Positions 17,559 through 26,094 of a stretch of DNA of 45,300 bases are shown one piece after another. The translations under genes were made by a program, and so were the position numbers. The notes beneath the pieces are model-generated. The model saw only the letters and a program-made list of their open reading frames with translations, was not told the origin of the DNA and did not search any database. The DNA lies in contig NZ_JAPUVQ010000121.1 of assembly GCF_029255145.1 (NCBI RefSeq), positions 1 through 45,300 of the forward strand, written 5' to 3'. Each line of letters opens with the position of its first letter. Position 1 is the stretch's first letter. This DNA is from Accumulibacter sp003538495. GTDB taxonomy: Bacteria > Pseudomonadota > Gammaproteobacteria > Burkholderiales > Rhodocyclaceae.

Positions 17559-18380
17559 TTGGCGGCCGATTACCAGCGCTGCGCCGAACTGATCCGCCAG
17601 GCCGACGGGCTGCTGGTCACCGCCGGCGCCGGCATCGGCGTCGACTCGGGTCTGCCCGACTTTCGCGGGCCGCAGGGTTTCTGGGGCGCCTACCCTGCCC
17701 TTGGCAGGGCGCGCATCGCTTTCGAGCAGATCGCCAACCCGGCGGCGTTCAGGTCCAGACCCCGGCTGGCCTGGGGTTTCTATGGCCATCGCCTGCAGCT
17801 CTACCGGCGCACGCTGCCGCACGAAGGCTTCCAGATCCTGCGCCGGATCGGCGACGGACTGCCGCACGGCTGTTTCGTGTTCACCAGCAACGTCGACGGA
17901 CAGTTCCAGGCGGCGGGTTTTGTCGCCGAGCGGATCAGCGAATGCCACGGGTCGATCCACCACCTGCAATGCAGCGACGGTTGCGAAGACGAGCAGTGCG
18001 GCATCTGGCCGGCCGACGACTTCGCTCCCGAGCTTGACGAGGAACAGTGCCTGCTGACTTCCGATTTGCCGCTCTGCCCGCGCTGCCAGCAGATTGCACG
18101 ACCGAACATCCTGATGTTTGGCGACTGGGGATGGCGCAGCGAACGCAGCGACGCACAGGCCAACCGCCTGCAGACCTGGCTGCACCAGGTCAAACACCTG
18201 CTGGTGATCGAAGTCGGCGCCGGAACCGCTATCCCGACCGCGCGCAGGATGGGCGAGCGCCTGCCGGGGCGACTGATCCGGATCAATCCAACAGAACCGC
18301 AATTGCCGGCCGGCAAGGGCGTGTCGATCACCGCCGGCGGACTGGTCGCGCTGCGCGCGATCGCCGCCGCGCTGGCCTAG
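17559..18380 (+). CDS. Sir2 family NAD-dependent protein deacylase
   Basis: A 273-residue sirtuin. GAGIGVDSGLPDFRG (23-37) is the NAD loop, TSNVDGQF the conserved TQNxD-like loop (Ser for Thr/Gln), and CHGS with H130 the catalytic base. Zinc ligands are probably C138/C142/C147 and C173/C176. A Rossmann signature VGAGTAIPTA closes the fold. It would remove acyl groups from lysine using NAD, but family members can also transfer ADP-ribose. The start is a TTG directly abutting the radical SAM stop; no separate ribosome site is needed if coupled. The zinc region is longer than in classical CobB. Confidence 0.88.
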   Translation: MAADYQRCAELIRQADGLLVTAGAGIGVDSGLPDFRGPQGFWGAYPALGRARIAFEQIANPAAFRSRPRLAWGFYGHRLQLYRRTLPHEGFQILRRIGDGLPHGCFVFTSNVDGQFQAAGFVAERISECHGSIHHLQCSDGCEDEQCGIWPADDFAPELDEEQCLLTSDLPLCPRCQQIARPNILMFGDWGWRSERSDAQANRLQTWLHQVKHLLVIEVGAGTAIPTARRMGERLPGRLIRINPTEPQLPAGKGVSITAGGLVALRAIAAALA

Positions 18381-18444
18381 ACGGCTTCCCGGCAGCCTGA
18401 CACCGCACCCGCAGCCGGCCACTTGCCCCCACACGAGACGCGCC

Positions 18445-19962
18445 ATGCCATCACCCCTGCCCGACCAAGCGCACCCTCCGAAACGTACCGACGCCGGACG
18501 ATCGCTGCGCGCCGGCGCGCTGCTTGTTGCTGCACTCGGCGTCGTCGCTGGCTGCGCGACGCCGTCCTCCGGCCAGCGCTCGCCACTCAATCGCTGGACC
18601 CAATTGGGCCCGGACGGCATCGTCAGCCTGCGGGCGATCGTTGCCGGCGACGACGGGTGCCCGACCGCCATCGTCGATGGCCAGGCTCTCCCGCTGCTGC
18701 CGCGAGCCCAGGCCGCGCCAGCGGCGCAGCCAGACACCCAGGCCCGCGCCAACCCGGCTTTCAGGCCGGAATTCCAGGTGACCTCCTGCGAACTCACCTT
18801 GCCGGCGGCAGCCCGCCAGGCGAGCATCGATGGCCAGGCGATCGCCTTGCCCCGAAGCAGTCCGCAACGCATCGTGGTGGTTGGCGATACCGGCTGCCGG
18901 ATCAAGGTGACGGCCAGCGCTTCAAGTCCGCCGATCCAGGATTGCGCCAGCCCCGGCGCCTGGCCCTGGCCGCGCCTCGCCGCGGCCGCAGCCCGCACAC
19001 ACCCCGACCTGGTGATTCACGTTGGCGACTATCACTACCGTGAATACTGCAACGACCCCGCCCAATGCGCGCCGGTCCGGGACCAGGGAGTGGTCGTCGG
19101 CTACGGCTGGCGCGGCTGGAACGCCGACTTCTTCACCCCGGCGGCACCCCTGCTGAAGGCGGCCCCGTGGATCATGGTGCGCGGCAATCACGAGAACTGC
19201 GATCGTGCGGGCGACGGCTGGATGCGCTTCCTCTCGCCGCTGCCCTACCAGGTTTGCGGCGACCAGTGGTACGGCAGCGACAGTCGCTCGGTGCTGGCCA
19301 ACAATCTCACCGCCGACGCCTACCGCATCGACCTCGACCGCGAGCTGACGCTGATCATCGCCGACAACGCCGGTGCCGAGGACTATCTGCCGGCCACTGC
19401 CCGACCGGACGATGTGCCGCTCTTCAAACGCCAGTTGCGCGCGCTGCAATCGCTCCCGGCAAGCCAGCGGGCGTGGCTGTTCACCCATCGGCCGCTGTGG
19501 TACGACCTGCTCAGCGCGCCGTCGCAGCCCAACGCACTGCAGGTCGCGCTGCGCGAGGAGCCGCCGGCGAACCTGCAGATGGTCTTTTCCGGCCACGAAC
19601 ACGCCTTCCAGACACTCAATTTCTCGCCAGCGGCGGACCCGGCCTACCGTCCGGCGGGGCGCCCGGCACAGCTGATCGTCGGTGGCGGCGGTACCGAGCT
19701 CGAAGCTTCCGATCCGCAGTCGCCCTTGTACGAGGGGACAAGCGGCGTCGGCAGCAAGGAAAGAGCCAGTCCGCAGGGGCAGCTCTACGATGGCGTCGCC
19801 GCCAGCAGCGGCATCGTCCTCAACCGCTACAGCTTCCTGGTGCTCGAACGCGGCGGCGAAGGCTGGTCCGGCACGCTGCTCGACCCCGACGGGCGGACCA
19901 TCAGTCGCTGCCACCTGACCGGCGAACGCAAGGAAGTCGCGTGCAGCTTCCCGGGTCGGTGA
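18445..19962 (+). CDS. Metallophosphoesterase lipoprotein
   Basis: A 505-residue calcineurin-like phosphoesterase. A basic N terminus, hydrophobic stretch and lipobox VAGC (C37) mark it as a lipoprotein. Metal-site motifs appear in order: GDTGCR, HVGDYHYREYC, RGNHENC, FTHRPLWY and SGHEHAFQ, as in purple-acid-phosphatase-like enzymes. Many cysteines (in TGCR, YC, ENC, VCG, ISRC, VAC) suggest disulfides in the periplasm. It could release phosphate from organic esters; the substrate is unknown. About 110 residues between lipobox and catalytic domain match nothing I recognise. Confidence 0.88.
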   Translation: MPSPLPDQAHPPKRTDAGRSLRAGALLVAALGVVAGCATPSSGQRSPLNRWTQLGPDGIVSLRAIVAGDDGCPTAIVDGQALPLLPRAQAAPAAQPDTQARANPAFRPEFQVTSCELTLPAAARQASIDGQAIALPRSSPQRIVVVGDTGCRIKVTASASSPPIQDCASPGAWPWPRLAAAAARTHPDLVIHVGDYHYREYCNDPAQCAPVRDQGVVVGYGWRGWNADFFTPAAPLLKAAPWIMVRGNHENCDRAGDGWMRFLSPLPYQVCGDQWYGSDSRSVLANNLTADAYRIDLDRELTLIIADNAGAEDYLPATARPDDVPLFKRQLRALQSLPASQRAWLFTHRPLWYDLLSAPSQPNALQVALREEPPANLQMVFSGHEHAFQTLNFSPAADPAYRPAGRPAQLIVGGGGTELEASDPQSPLYEGTSGVGSKERASPQGQLYDGVAASSGIVLNRYSFLVLERGGEGWSGTLLDPDGRTISRCHLTGERKEVACSFPGR

Positions 19963-19996
19963 GTCGCCGCGGCCGGGCGGCGCGCCGGACGCGGGC

Positions 19997-21163
19997 TCAG
20001 CGCAGCAGCGACGATCGATCGCGGCGAAATGGCAGATGCGTTGCCGCCTCGTCGCGATAGTCGGCCAGAGCCTCACCCTGCCGTGCCAGATGGCGGCCGA
20101 GCAACTCGCGCATGCCCGGGTCGGCGATCCAGTGTGCCGAATGCACGACGGTCGGCGTGAACCCGCGCGAGACCTTGTGCTCGCCGCCGGCGCCGGGCTC
20201 GAAACGCCGCAAGCCCTGCTCCAGGCAATAGGCGATCCCCTGATAGAAGCAAAGCTCAAAGTGCAGGCTGTGATAATTGCCGCTGCACCCCCAGTAGCGT
20301 CCGTAAAGCACTTCGTCGCTGCAAAAGCAGAGCGCGACGGCCACTGGCAAGCCCCGGTCGCGGGCGATGAAGGCGACCATCCGTCGCCCCAGCGCCGCTG
20401 CCAGATCGGCGAAGCAGGCCGCCGAGAAGACAGCGTGGTTGTTGAACCTGGCGAAGGTATCGGCGTACAGCGCGTGCAGCAGCGGCCACTCGGCCGGGTC
20501 GATCTGATCGCCATGGCGTGTTTCGATGCGCAGGCCGCTGTCCGCCACCCGCCGCCGCTCGGCCCGGACCTTGCGGCGCCTGGCGGCGCTGAAGGTCGCC
20601 AGATAGCCGTCAAAATCGCCGCAGCCCGAATCGACCCAGTGAAACTGGACGTCGTGGCTGATCAACAGGCCCTCGCGCCGCAGCAGCGCGATATCAGCCT
20701 CGGCAGGCAAGGCCACGTGCCACGACGACACGCCCAGCCCGGCGGCCAGCGCCTGCGCGCTGTCGGCCAGCGCCTGGCGAATCGACGCCGCGGCCGGCCC
20801 CTCGGCGACCAGCAGGCGCGGCCCGGCCACCGGCGTGTGCGGCAGGCAGCTGATCAGCTTCGGATAATACTGGCGGCCGAGTTGCCGATAAGCCGCCGCC
20901 CACGACCAGTCGTAGATGAAGTCGCCGTGGGAATGGGTCTTGACATACAGGGGCAGCAGCCCGACGACCGTGCCGTGCTGGTCGCTGGCCACCAGGTGGC
21001 GAGCCGTCCACCCCCACTCGCGCGCCGCCGCACCGTGGCGCTCGATGATCGCCAGAAAATCGGCATTCAGGAACGGATCGCCGGGTGGACAAAGCGTGGG
21101 CCAGGCCGCACGCGGGATCGCGCTGGCCGCGGAGACGGTGCTGATCGACAGGCGGGAAGGCAA
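19997..21163 (-). CDS. FemAB-like GNAT-superfamily acyltransferase (DUF482/PF04339-type)
   Basis: About 388 residues, cytosolic. DPFLNADFLAIIE near the start, GLLPLYVKTHSHGDFIYDWSWA, then ARRRKVRAERRRV and the C-terminal YGRYWGCSGNYHSLHFELCFYQGI, FEPGAGGEHK and SRGF are hallmarks of the DUF482 family, which has the same fold as FemAB peptidoglycan aminoacyltransferases. The acyl donor and acceptor are unknown. The start is uncertain: a TTG at 21163 is preceded by GGAGAG at 4 nt and sits just before the family homology; no ATG lies in place. The frame remains open to 21715 but that part is non-homologous. Confidence 0.85.
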   Translation of the reverse strand: MPSRLSISTVSAASAIPRAAWPTLCPPGDPFLNADFLAIIERHGAAAREWGWTARHLVASDQHGTVVGLLPLYVKTHSHGDFIYDWSWAAAYRQLGRQYYPKLISCLPHTPVAGPRLLVAEGPAAASIRQALADSAQALAAGLGVSSWHVALPAEADIALLRREGLLISHDVQFHWVDSGCGDFDGYLATFSAARRRKVRAERRRVADSGLRIETRHGDQIDPAEWPLLHALYADTFARFNNHAVFSAACFADLAAALGRRMVAFIARDRGLPVAVALCFCSDEVLYGRYWGCSGNYHSLHFELCFYQGIAYCLEQGLRRFEPGAGGEHKVSRGFTPTVVHSAHWIADPGMRELLGRHLARQGEALADYRDEAATHLPFRRDRSSLLR

Positions 21164-21511
21164 TGCGCTCTCCAGGGTGAGTGATCGTCGTCGGGGCACA
21201 GGAACCGAGGCCAGCGGCGCCCGCCGTGCCAGATCTTGCCACAGCTCACGGCCTGGCGAACGTCCGCCCGACGCCGCGGTACCGCCACTGGCGTGCAACA
21301 GCACACCCGCCCCGAACCCCGGACACCCGTTCGGCTGGGTAAGCATCGGCCATTGGGTTACTATTTGTCCTCCCGCCACATGGCGCGAAGCGGGTTTATC
21401 ACAGATCGATGGAAGGTAATTGATGATCCACCTATCCCCCGGGTATTGCTGGCCAGCACGGCCACCTTGTCTCCCTGGTCCGTTCTCGCTTCCGAAGCGA
21501 GTTCTTCCACC
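21164..21511. other. Divergent region between acyltransferase and nhaD, with a detached signal-peptide frame
   Basis: This holds the promoters of two divergent genes. Positions 21411-21416 carry GGAAGG, and an ATG at 21423 opens a frame beginning MIHLSP that is out of phase with nhaD. One extra C in the run of five at 21436-21440 would fuse it to the in-frame residues RVLLASTATLSP...LASEA just ahead of the nhaD core. Nothing else is recognised. Confidence 0.5.
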
Positions 21512-22885
21512 ATGCTCGATCTGACCGGCCACTGGGCGGGTTTTGCCGCGCTGGCGGTGTTCTTTGTCGCTTACGGCCTGGTCATCGCCGAGGAAACGCT
21601 GCACCTGCGCAAGTCCAAACCGGTAATGGTCGCAGCCGGGATCATCTGGGTTCTGGTGGCGGTCGTCTACGCCCAGCACGGTGACACCCACACCGCCGAG
21701 ATCGCGGTGCGCCACAATCTCCTCGAATTCGCCGAACTGTTCCTGTTCCTGCTGGCGGCGATGACCTACATCAACGCCATGGACGAACGTGGGGTATTCG
21801 ACCTGCTGCGCGTCAAACTGGTGACGCAGGGTTACTCGCTGCGCACCATATTCTGGATTACCGGCGCGCTGGCCTTCGTCATATCACCGGTCGCCGACAA
21901 CCTGACCACCGCCCTGCTACTGGCGACGGTGGTCATCGCCGTCGGTGGTCAGAACAGGAAATTCGTCGGTGTCGCCTGCATCAACATCGTCATCGCCGCC
22001 AATGCGGGCGGCGCTTTCTCGCCGTTCGGGGACATCACGACACTGATGGTCTGGCAGAAGGGACTTGTCCAGTTTGGGCAGTTCTTCCAGCTATTTCTCC
22101 CGGCAGTGGTCAACTGGATGGTGCCCGCGTTCATCATGAGTCTGGCGGTCGGCAAGGAATCGCCGGACCCCGTTCATGAGCAGGCGGTCCTTCACCATGG
22201 CGGCGGGGTGATCGTCTGCCTGTTCCTGTTCACCATCGTCATGGCGGTCTGCGCCCACAACTTCCTGCACCTGCCACCGGTGATGGGCATGATGACCGGC
22301 CTCGGCCTGCTGAAATTCTACGGCTACTATCTCAAGCGGCGCGATCACTTTTTTCCGGCGCCACCAGAGCAGAACCTCGGCGACACGGCGCTGGCGCTGG
22401 AGGGCGAGTCGTCGAAGCAGAAAGCGCGGGACGGTGCCAGCCAGTACAATATCTTCAAGTCACTGGAACGCGCCGAGTGGGATACGCTGATGTTCTTCTA
22501 CGGCGTCATCCTCTGTGTCGGCGGACTGGGCACGATGGGCTACCTCGCCATGGGGTCGGAGCTGATGTACGGCCAACTCGGCCCGACAACGGCAAACATC
22601 CTGATCGGCTTTCTGTCGGCGGTGGTCGACAACATCCCGGTGATGTTCGCCGTCCTGGCGATGCGACCCGACATGGACGTCGGGCAGTGGCTGCTGGTGA
22701 CGCTGACCGCCGGGGTCGGCGGATCGCTGCTTTCGGTGGGTTCCGCCGCGGGTGTCGCGGTGATGGGACAGGCCCGCGGCGTGTACACCTTCTTTTCCCA
22801 CCTCAAGTGGAGCTGGGCCATCCTGCTGGGTTACGCGGCCAGCGTCTGGACGCACTTCCTGATCAATGCCAGCTCATTCAGCTGA
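21512..22885 (+). CDS. nhaD: Na+/H+ antiporter NhaD family
   Basis: Inner-membrane sodium:proton antiporter, 457 residues from the ATG at 21512. NhaD landmarks are present: AEETLHLRKSKP, FISPVADNLTTALLLATVV, NIVIAANAGGAFSPFGDITTLMVWQ and FLSAVVDNIPVMFAVLAM, with the membrane Asp residues in place, plus about ten to twelve hydrophobic segments. NhaD proteins normally start with a cleaved signal ending in LASEA or similar. Such a sequence is in frame upstream (about 21443-21508) but has no good start; TTG 21446 is the nearest. A one-base deletion may have separated the true start at 21423. The gene may therefore be extended, or damaged at its 5' end. Confidence 0.88.
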   Translation: MLDLTGHWAGFAALAVFFVAYGLVIAEETLHLRKSKPVMVAAGIIWVLVAVVYAQHGDTHTAEIAVRHNLLEFAELFLFLLAAMTYINAMDERGVFDLLRVKLVTQGYSLRTIFWITGALAFVISPVADNLTTALLLATVVIAVGGQNRKFVGVACINIVIAANAGGAFSPFGDITTLMVWQKGLVQFGQFFQLFLPAVVNWMVPAFIMSLAVGKESPDPVHEQAVLHHGGGVIVCLFLFTIVMAVCAHNFLHLPPVMGMMTGLGLLKFYGYYLKRRDHFFPAPPEQNLGDTALALEGESSKQKARDGASQYNIFKSLERAEWDTLMFFYGVILCVGGLGTMGYLAMGSELMYGQLGPTTANILIGFLSAVVDNIPVMFAVLAMRPDMDVGQWLLVTLTAGVGGSLLSVGSAAGVAVMGQARGVYTFFSHLKWSWAILLGYAASVWTHFLINASSFS

Positions 22886-23200
22886 AGGCAAGCGCACAAC
22901 GGGCCCGGGGCGCCCGGGTTTGGTCAGACCGCACGCGTCGACCGGGCCAAACCCCAACCAACGCCGTTTCCAACCTCGCTCCCGGTAACCGCCCCGTAGG
23001 GGCAGACCTTGTGCCTGCCCCTGATCGATCCGTTTGAACCCTCGCTCCCCGTCGCCCGGGCGGGTATCGTCGCTGCGGTACGCGCTGTGACAACGCTGAG
23101 CACATCCGATGCCGTCACGCGTCCGCGAAACAAGGCCACCGACGCACGCGCTGCCACGAGCAGCGACCACGGCTGCTGAACACCACAGCAGCCAGTAGCC
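22886..23200. other. Intergenic stretch between convergent genes, REP-like element inside
   Basis: About 315 nt between the nhaD stop and the aminotransferase stop. It contains the hairpin element at 22991-23021. Short open frames here on either strand lack ribosome sites and any family signature. No U-tract terminator was seen on either strand. Confidence 0.6.
22991..23021. repeat. REP-like palindromic element
   Basis: GCCCC GTA GGGGC at 22991-23003 is one small hairpin. The same GGGG also pairs with a downstream CCCC: GGGGCAG at 22999-23005 with CTGCCCC at 23015-23021. The two folds exclude each other. The GTAGGGGCAG...CTGCCCC form resembles extragenic palindromes that are repeated in many bacterial genomes. 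Only one copy is visible here. Confidence 0.5.
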
Positions 23201-24337
23201 CTATGCTTCGCCGCCCAGCGCATCAAGCGCGTCGGCCAGACTGCGCAGCGTGCGGTCGGGATGGTGCAGCTTGTCAAGGCCGAACAGACCGATGCGGAAG
23301 CTGTGGAAATCGGCCGGCTCGTCGCATTGCAGGGGAACGCCGGCAGCGGTCTGGACGCCGACCTGGACGAATTTCCTGCCCGACTGGATGTCCGGATCGT
23401 CGGTGTAGCTGACGACCACGCCAGGCGCCTGAAAGCCCTCCGCGGCTACGCTCTTGAAACCCTTGCTGGCGAGCAACTCGCGCACCCGGCGACCGAGTTC
23501 CTGCTGCTCCCTGCGTACCCTGTCGAAACCATAGCTCTCGGTTTCGAGCATGACGTCACGCAAAGCGGCCAGGGCGTCGGTAGGCATCGTGGCGTGGTAG
23601 GCATGACCACCGCTCTCGTAGGTTTCCATGATCTGCATCCACTTCTTGAGGTCGCAGGCAAAGCTGCTGCTGCTGGTCTCGTCGATCATCGCGCGCGCAC
23701 GCTCGCCGAGCGCGACCAGTGCGCAGCACGGCGAGCCGCTCCATCCTTTTTGCGGGGCACTGATCAGCACGTCGACGTCGTTGGCGACCATATCCACCCA
23801 GACAGCGCCCGAGGCTACGCAATCGAGAACGAACAGGCCGTCGACGGCACGCACCGCCGCGCCGACGGCGCGCAGGTAGTCGTCCGGCAGGATCATTCCG
23901 GAGGCCGTTTCGACGTGCGGCGCGAAGACGACAGCCGGCTTCTCGGCACGGATGCAGGCCACCACCTCATCGATCGGCGCGGGAGCGAACGCTGCATGCC
24001 GCTGTTCGTCAACCGGGCGAGCGACCATCGCGACGCTCTCGGAAGCGATCCGTCCCATGTCGAGAATCTGCGTCCAGCGGAAGCTGAACCAGCCATTGCG
24101 GATGATCAGGCACTTCTTGTCGGTGGCAAACTGACGGGCAACGGCTTCCATGCCGAAAGTGCCGCTACCGGGAACGACGATCGCCGTCCTGGCGTTGTAC
24201 ACCGTCTTGAGAATTCGCGAGATGTCCTTCATCACGCCCTGGAAGCGCCGCGACATGTGATTGAGGGCGCGATCGGTATAGACCACCGAGTATTCGAGCA
24301 GCCCATCGGGATCAGGTTGGGGAAGCAGTGCAGGCAC
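23201..24337 (-). CDS. Class V aminotransferase (alanine/serine-glyoxylate type)
   Basis: A 378-residue PLP enzyme of fold type I. The PLP lysine is in SAPQKGWSGSPCC; the phosphate-binding segment GSGTFGMEAVARQ, the Asp-bearing VLDCVASGAVWVDM and the C-terminal FRIGLFGLDK are typical of the alanine-glyoxylate/serine-glyoxylate aminotransferase group. Probable role is amino-group transfer to glyoxylate or a related oxo acid; the amino donor is undetermined. The GTG at 24337 has GGAGA about 6 nt upstream and begins the homologous region (PALLPQPDPDGLLEYS); the frame to 24997 is an extension without homology. Confidence 0.87.
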   Translation of the reverse strand: MPALLPQPDPDGLLEYSVVYTDRALNHMSRRFQGVMKDISRILKTVYNARTAIVVPGSGTFGMEAVARQFATDKKCLIIRNGWFSFRWTQILDMGRIASESVAMVARPVDEQRHAAFAPAPIDEVVACIRAEKPAVVFAPHVETASGMILPDDYLRAVGAAVRAVDGLFVLDCVASGAVWVDMVANDVDVLISAPQKGWSGSPCCALVALGERARAMIDETSSSSFACDLKKWMQIMETYESGGHAYHATMPTDALAALRDVMLETESYGFDRVRREQQELGRRVRELLASKGFKSVAAEGFQAPGVVVSYTDDPDIQSGRKFVQVGVQTAAGVPLQCDEPADFHSFRIGLFGLDKLHHPDRTLRSLADALDALGGEA

Positions 24338-24749
24338 GATGGTCTCCAGTCGGAAAGGCGAGGTCAGTGAATTGCGGCCAGCGCAAGAGGCGCAGGATAA
24401 CGCCAAGTCGCGACCGGGCGCTAGTCGCGGGGTCCGACGAAGGCGAGCAAGGTGGCGCCACGCCTGGAGCGTGGAAATTCGCTTTCCGGGCAGCCGCCGA
24501 TCCGCCTGCCGTACCGCACGACAGCACGGAGCAGGGTACACTGCCGTCGCTTGAACGCTGCGGCGCCGGGTCGATCGCGCATCGGCAAGGCGCGTCGCCA
24601 GCGCTGTTGAGCTCGGGATGAACCTGCATCGCCCGGCGACCGGGCCGGACGAGCAGGAATCATCAAGGGTCATCAAGAACCACCCACCAACCACTTGCAA
24701 CGCTTGCTGCCGCGACCTCGGCAGATCTTGCCCTGAACTGGAGACCGCG
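24338..24749. other. Divergent intergenic region, no gene recognised
   Basis: 412 nt between the aminotransferase start and the DUF808 gene start. It should contain both promoters, but I see no convincing -35/-10 pair. Overlapping short frames on both strands (about 80-105 codons) share the same bases and lack family features. The direct repeat ATCAAGggtcATCAAG near 24660-24680 is probably incidental. Confidence 0.5.
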
Positions 24750-25712
24750 ATGGCCGGAGCCAGCCTGCTTGCCCTGATCGACGACATTGCGACGGTCCTT
24801 GACGACGTCGCGCTGATGACCAAGGTGGCGGCCAAAAAGACCGCCGGCGTACTCGGCGACGACCTGGCCCTGAACGCACAGCAGGTGTCCGGGGTGCGGG
24901 CCGAGCGCGAGTTGCCGGTGGTCTGGGCGGTCGCCGTCGGTTCGCTGAAGAACAAGCTGATTCTGGTCCCGGCGGCGCTGGCGATCAGCCGCTTCATGCC
25001 GACGGCGGTGATGCCGCTGCTGATGATCGGCGGCCTCTACCTGTGCCTAGAAGGCGTCGAGAAGCTGGCCCACAAATGGCTGCATGACGACAGCGACGAG
25101 CACGCGCAGCACGCCGAGAAACTGGCGGCGCTGGCCGATGAAGGAATCGATGTGGCGACCCTGGAAGCGGACAAGATCAAGGGCGCGATCCGGACCGACT
25201 TCGTCCTCTCGGCCGAAATTGTCGTCATCGCGCTGGGCACCGTCGCCAGCGCACCGTTCGCGACGCAGGTCGCGGTGCTCTCGGGTATCGGCCTGATCAT
25301 GACCGTCGGCGTTTATGGCATTGTCGCCGGCATCGTCAAGATGGACGACCTCGGGCTCTACCTGCTCAACAAGAGCGGCGCGCTGGCGCGAACGATCGGC
25401 AAGGGTCTGCTGCTGGCGGCACCGCGGCTGATGAAAGCACTGACGGTGATCGGTACGGCGGCGATGTTCATGGTCGGCGGCAGCATCCTGAGCCACGGCA
25501 TGCCGCCAGTGCATCATTTCATCGAACACGCCGCGGACCTCGCCGGCACCGTCGCCGCCGTCGGCGGCGCCTTCAAGGCGTTCACCTCGATCGTACTCGA
25601 AGCGCTGGTGGGAATCGTCGGCGGCAGTTTGACGCTGCTGGGCCTGCGGGCTTTCGCGGCGACGCGTGCCGCGCTCAAGGGCAAGCGCAACGAGCCGCCC
25701 GGCGCTCAGTGA
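24750..25712 (+). CDS. DUF808 family inner-membrane protein (YedI-like)
   Basis: 320 residues. The start MAGASLLALIDDIATVLDDVA, then KVAAKKTAGVLGDDLA and VWAVAVGSLKNKLILVPAALA, is diagnostic of the DUF808/YedI family. Several hydrophobic segments (about 70-110, 160-205, 240-265, 290-310) indicate an integral membrane protein. LYLCLEGVEKLAHK is a conserved family stretch. No transport or enzyme activity has been assigned to the family to my knowledge. The ATG at 24750 is preceded by GGAGA; an upstream start in the same frame adds unrelated residues. Confidence 0.9.
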   Translation: MAGASLLALIDDIATVLDDVALMTKVAAKKTAGVLGDDLALNAQQVSGVRAERELPVVWAVAVGSLKNKLILVPAALAISRFMPTAVMPLLMIGGLYLCLEGVEKLAHKWLHDDSDEHAQHAEKLAALADEGIDVATLEADKIKGAIRTDFVLSAEIVVIALGTVASAPFATQVAVLSGIGLIMTVGVYGIVAGIVKMDDLGLYLLNKSGALARTIGKGLLLAAPRLMKALTVIGTAAMFMVGGSILSHGMPPVHHFIEHAADLAGTVAAVGGAFKAFTSIVLEALVGIVGGSLTLLGLRAFAATRAALKGKRNEPPGAQ

Positions 25713-25896
25713 GGGCCTGGCGTGGCCCTGCTGCATGGGTGCGCCGGCCAGCGCTGGCCCTCTGCAACCTGAACGGCAAGCGAAGCGCGCCAGACAACGG
25801 CCTTGTCGACAGGGCCGCTTCGCCACTATGCTGCCGCTGATGTCCCGGCGCAGCACGGCCGTCCGGCATCGCGCCGAGCGTCAGCGGAAGGTGTCA

Positions 25897-26094
25897 ATGA
25901 TTTCTGAACAGCAGCTTGCGGGCGGGGATCGCGGCCGCCACCCCGCGCCGACCGGGGCGACGCAGCCATTCGCCGAGGCCACCGCCGCTCGCTTGGCCGG
26001 AGCGGCGGCTACGCGCAACCTGCCTCGCGCCGCCGACGCTGCTCGCGACCGCACGCCGCGCGCGCTGGCGGGCCAGGGGAGCCAGGGTCGATGA
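25897..26094 (+). CDS. Possible 65-aa leader ORF overlapping the AsmA gene
   Basis: ATG at 25897 with GGAAGG 5 nt upstream opens a 65-codon Ala/Arg/Thr-rich frame whose TGA overlaps the AsmA start codon (ATGA at 26091-26094). This layout would allow translational coupling, since the AsmA ATG has only a weak ribosome site of its own (CAGGGTCG). The peptide has no recognisable domain, signal or membrane segment, and its composition is that of a chance frame in GC-rich DNA. Real translation is uncertain. Confidence 0.3.
   Translation: MISEQQLAGGDRGRHPAPTGATQPFAEATAARLAGAAATRNLPRAADAARDRTPRALAGQGSQGR

Noticed and set aside
16482..18998. 838-codon minus-strand frame opposite the radical SAM and sirtuin genes
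   Set aside because: It covers two well-supported genes in antisense and has no recognisable domain.
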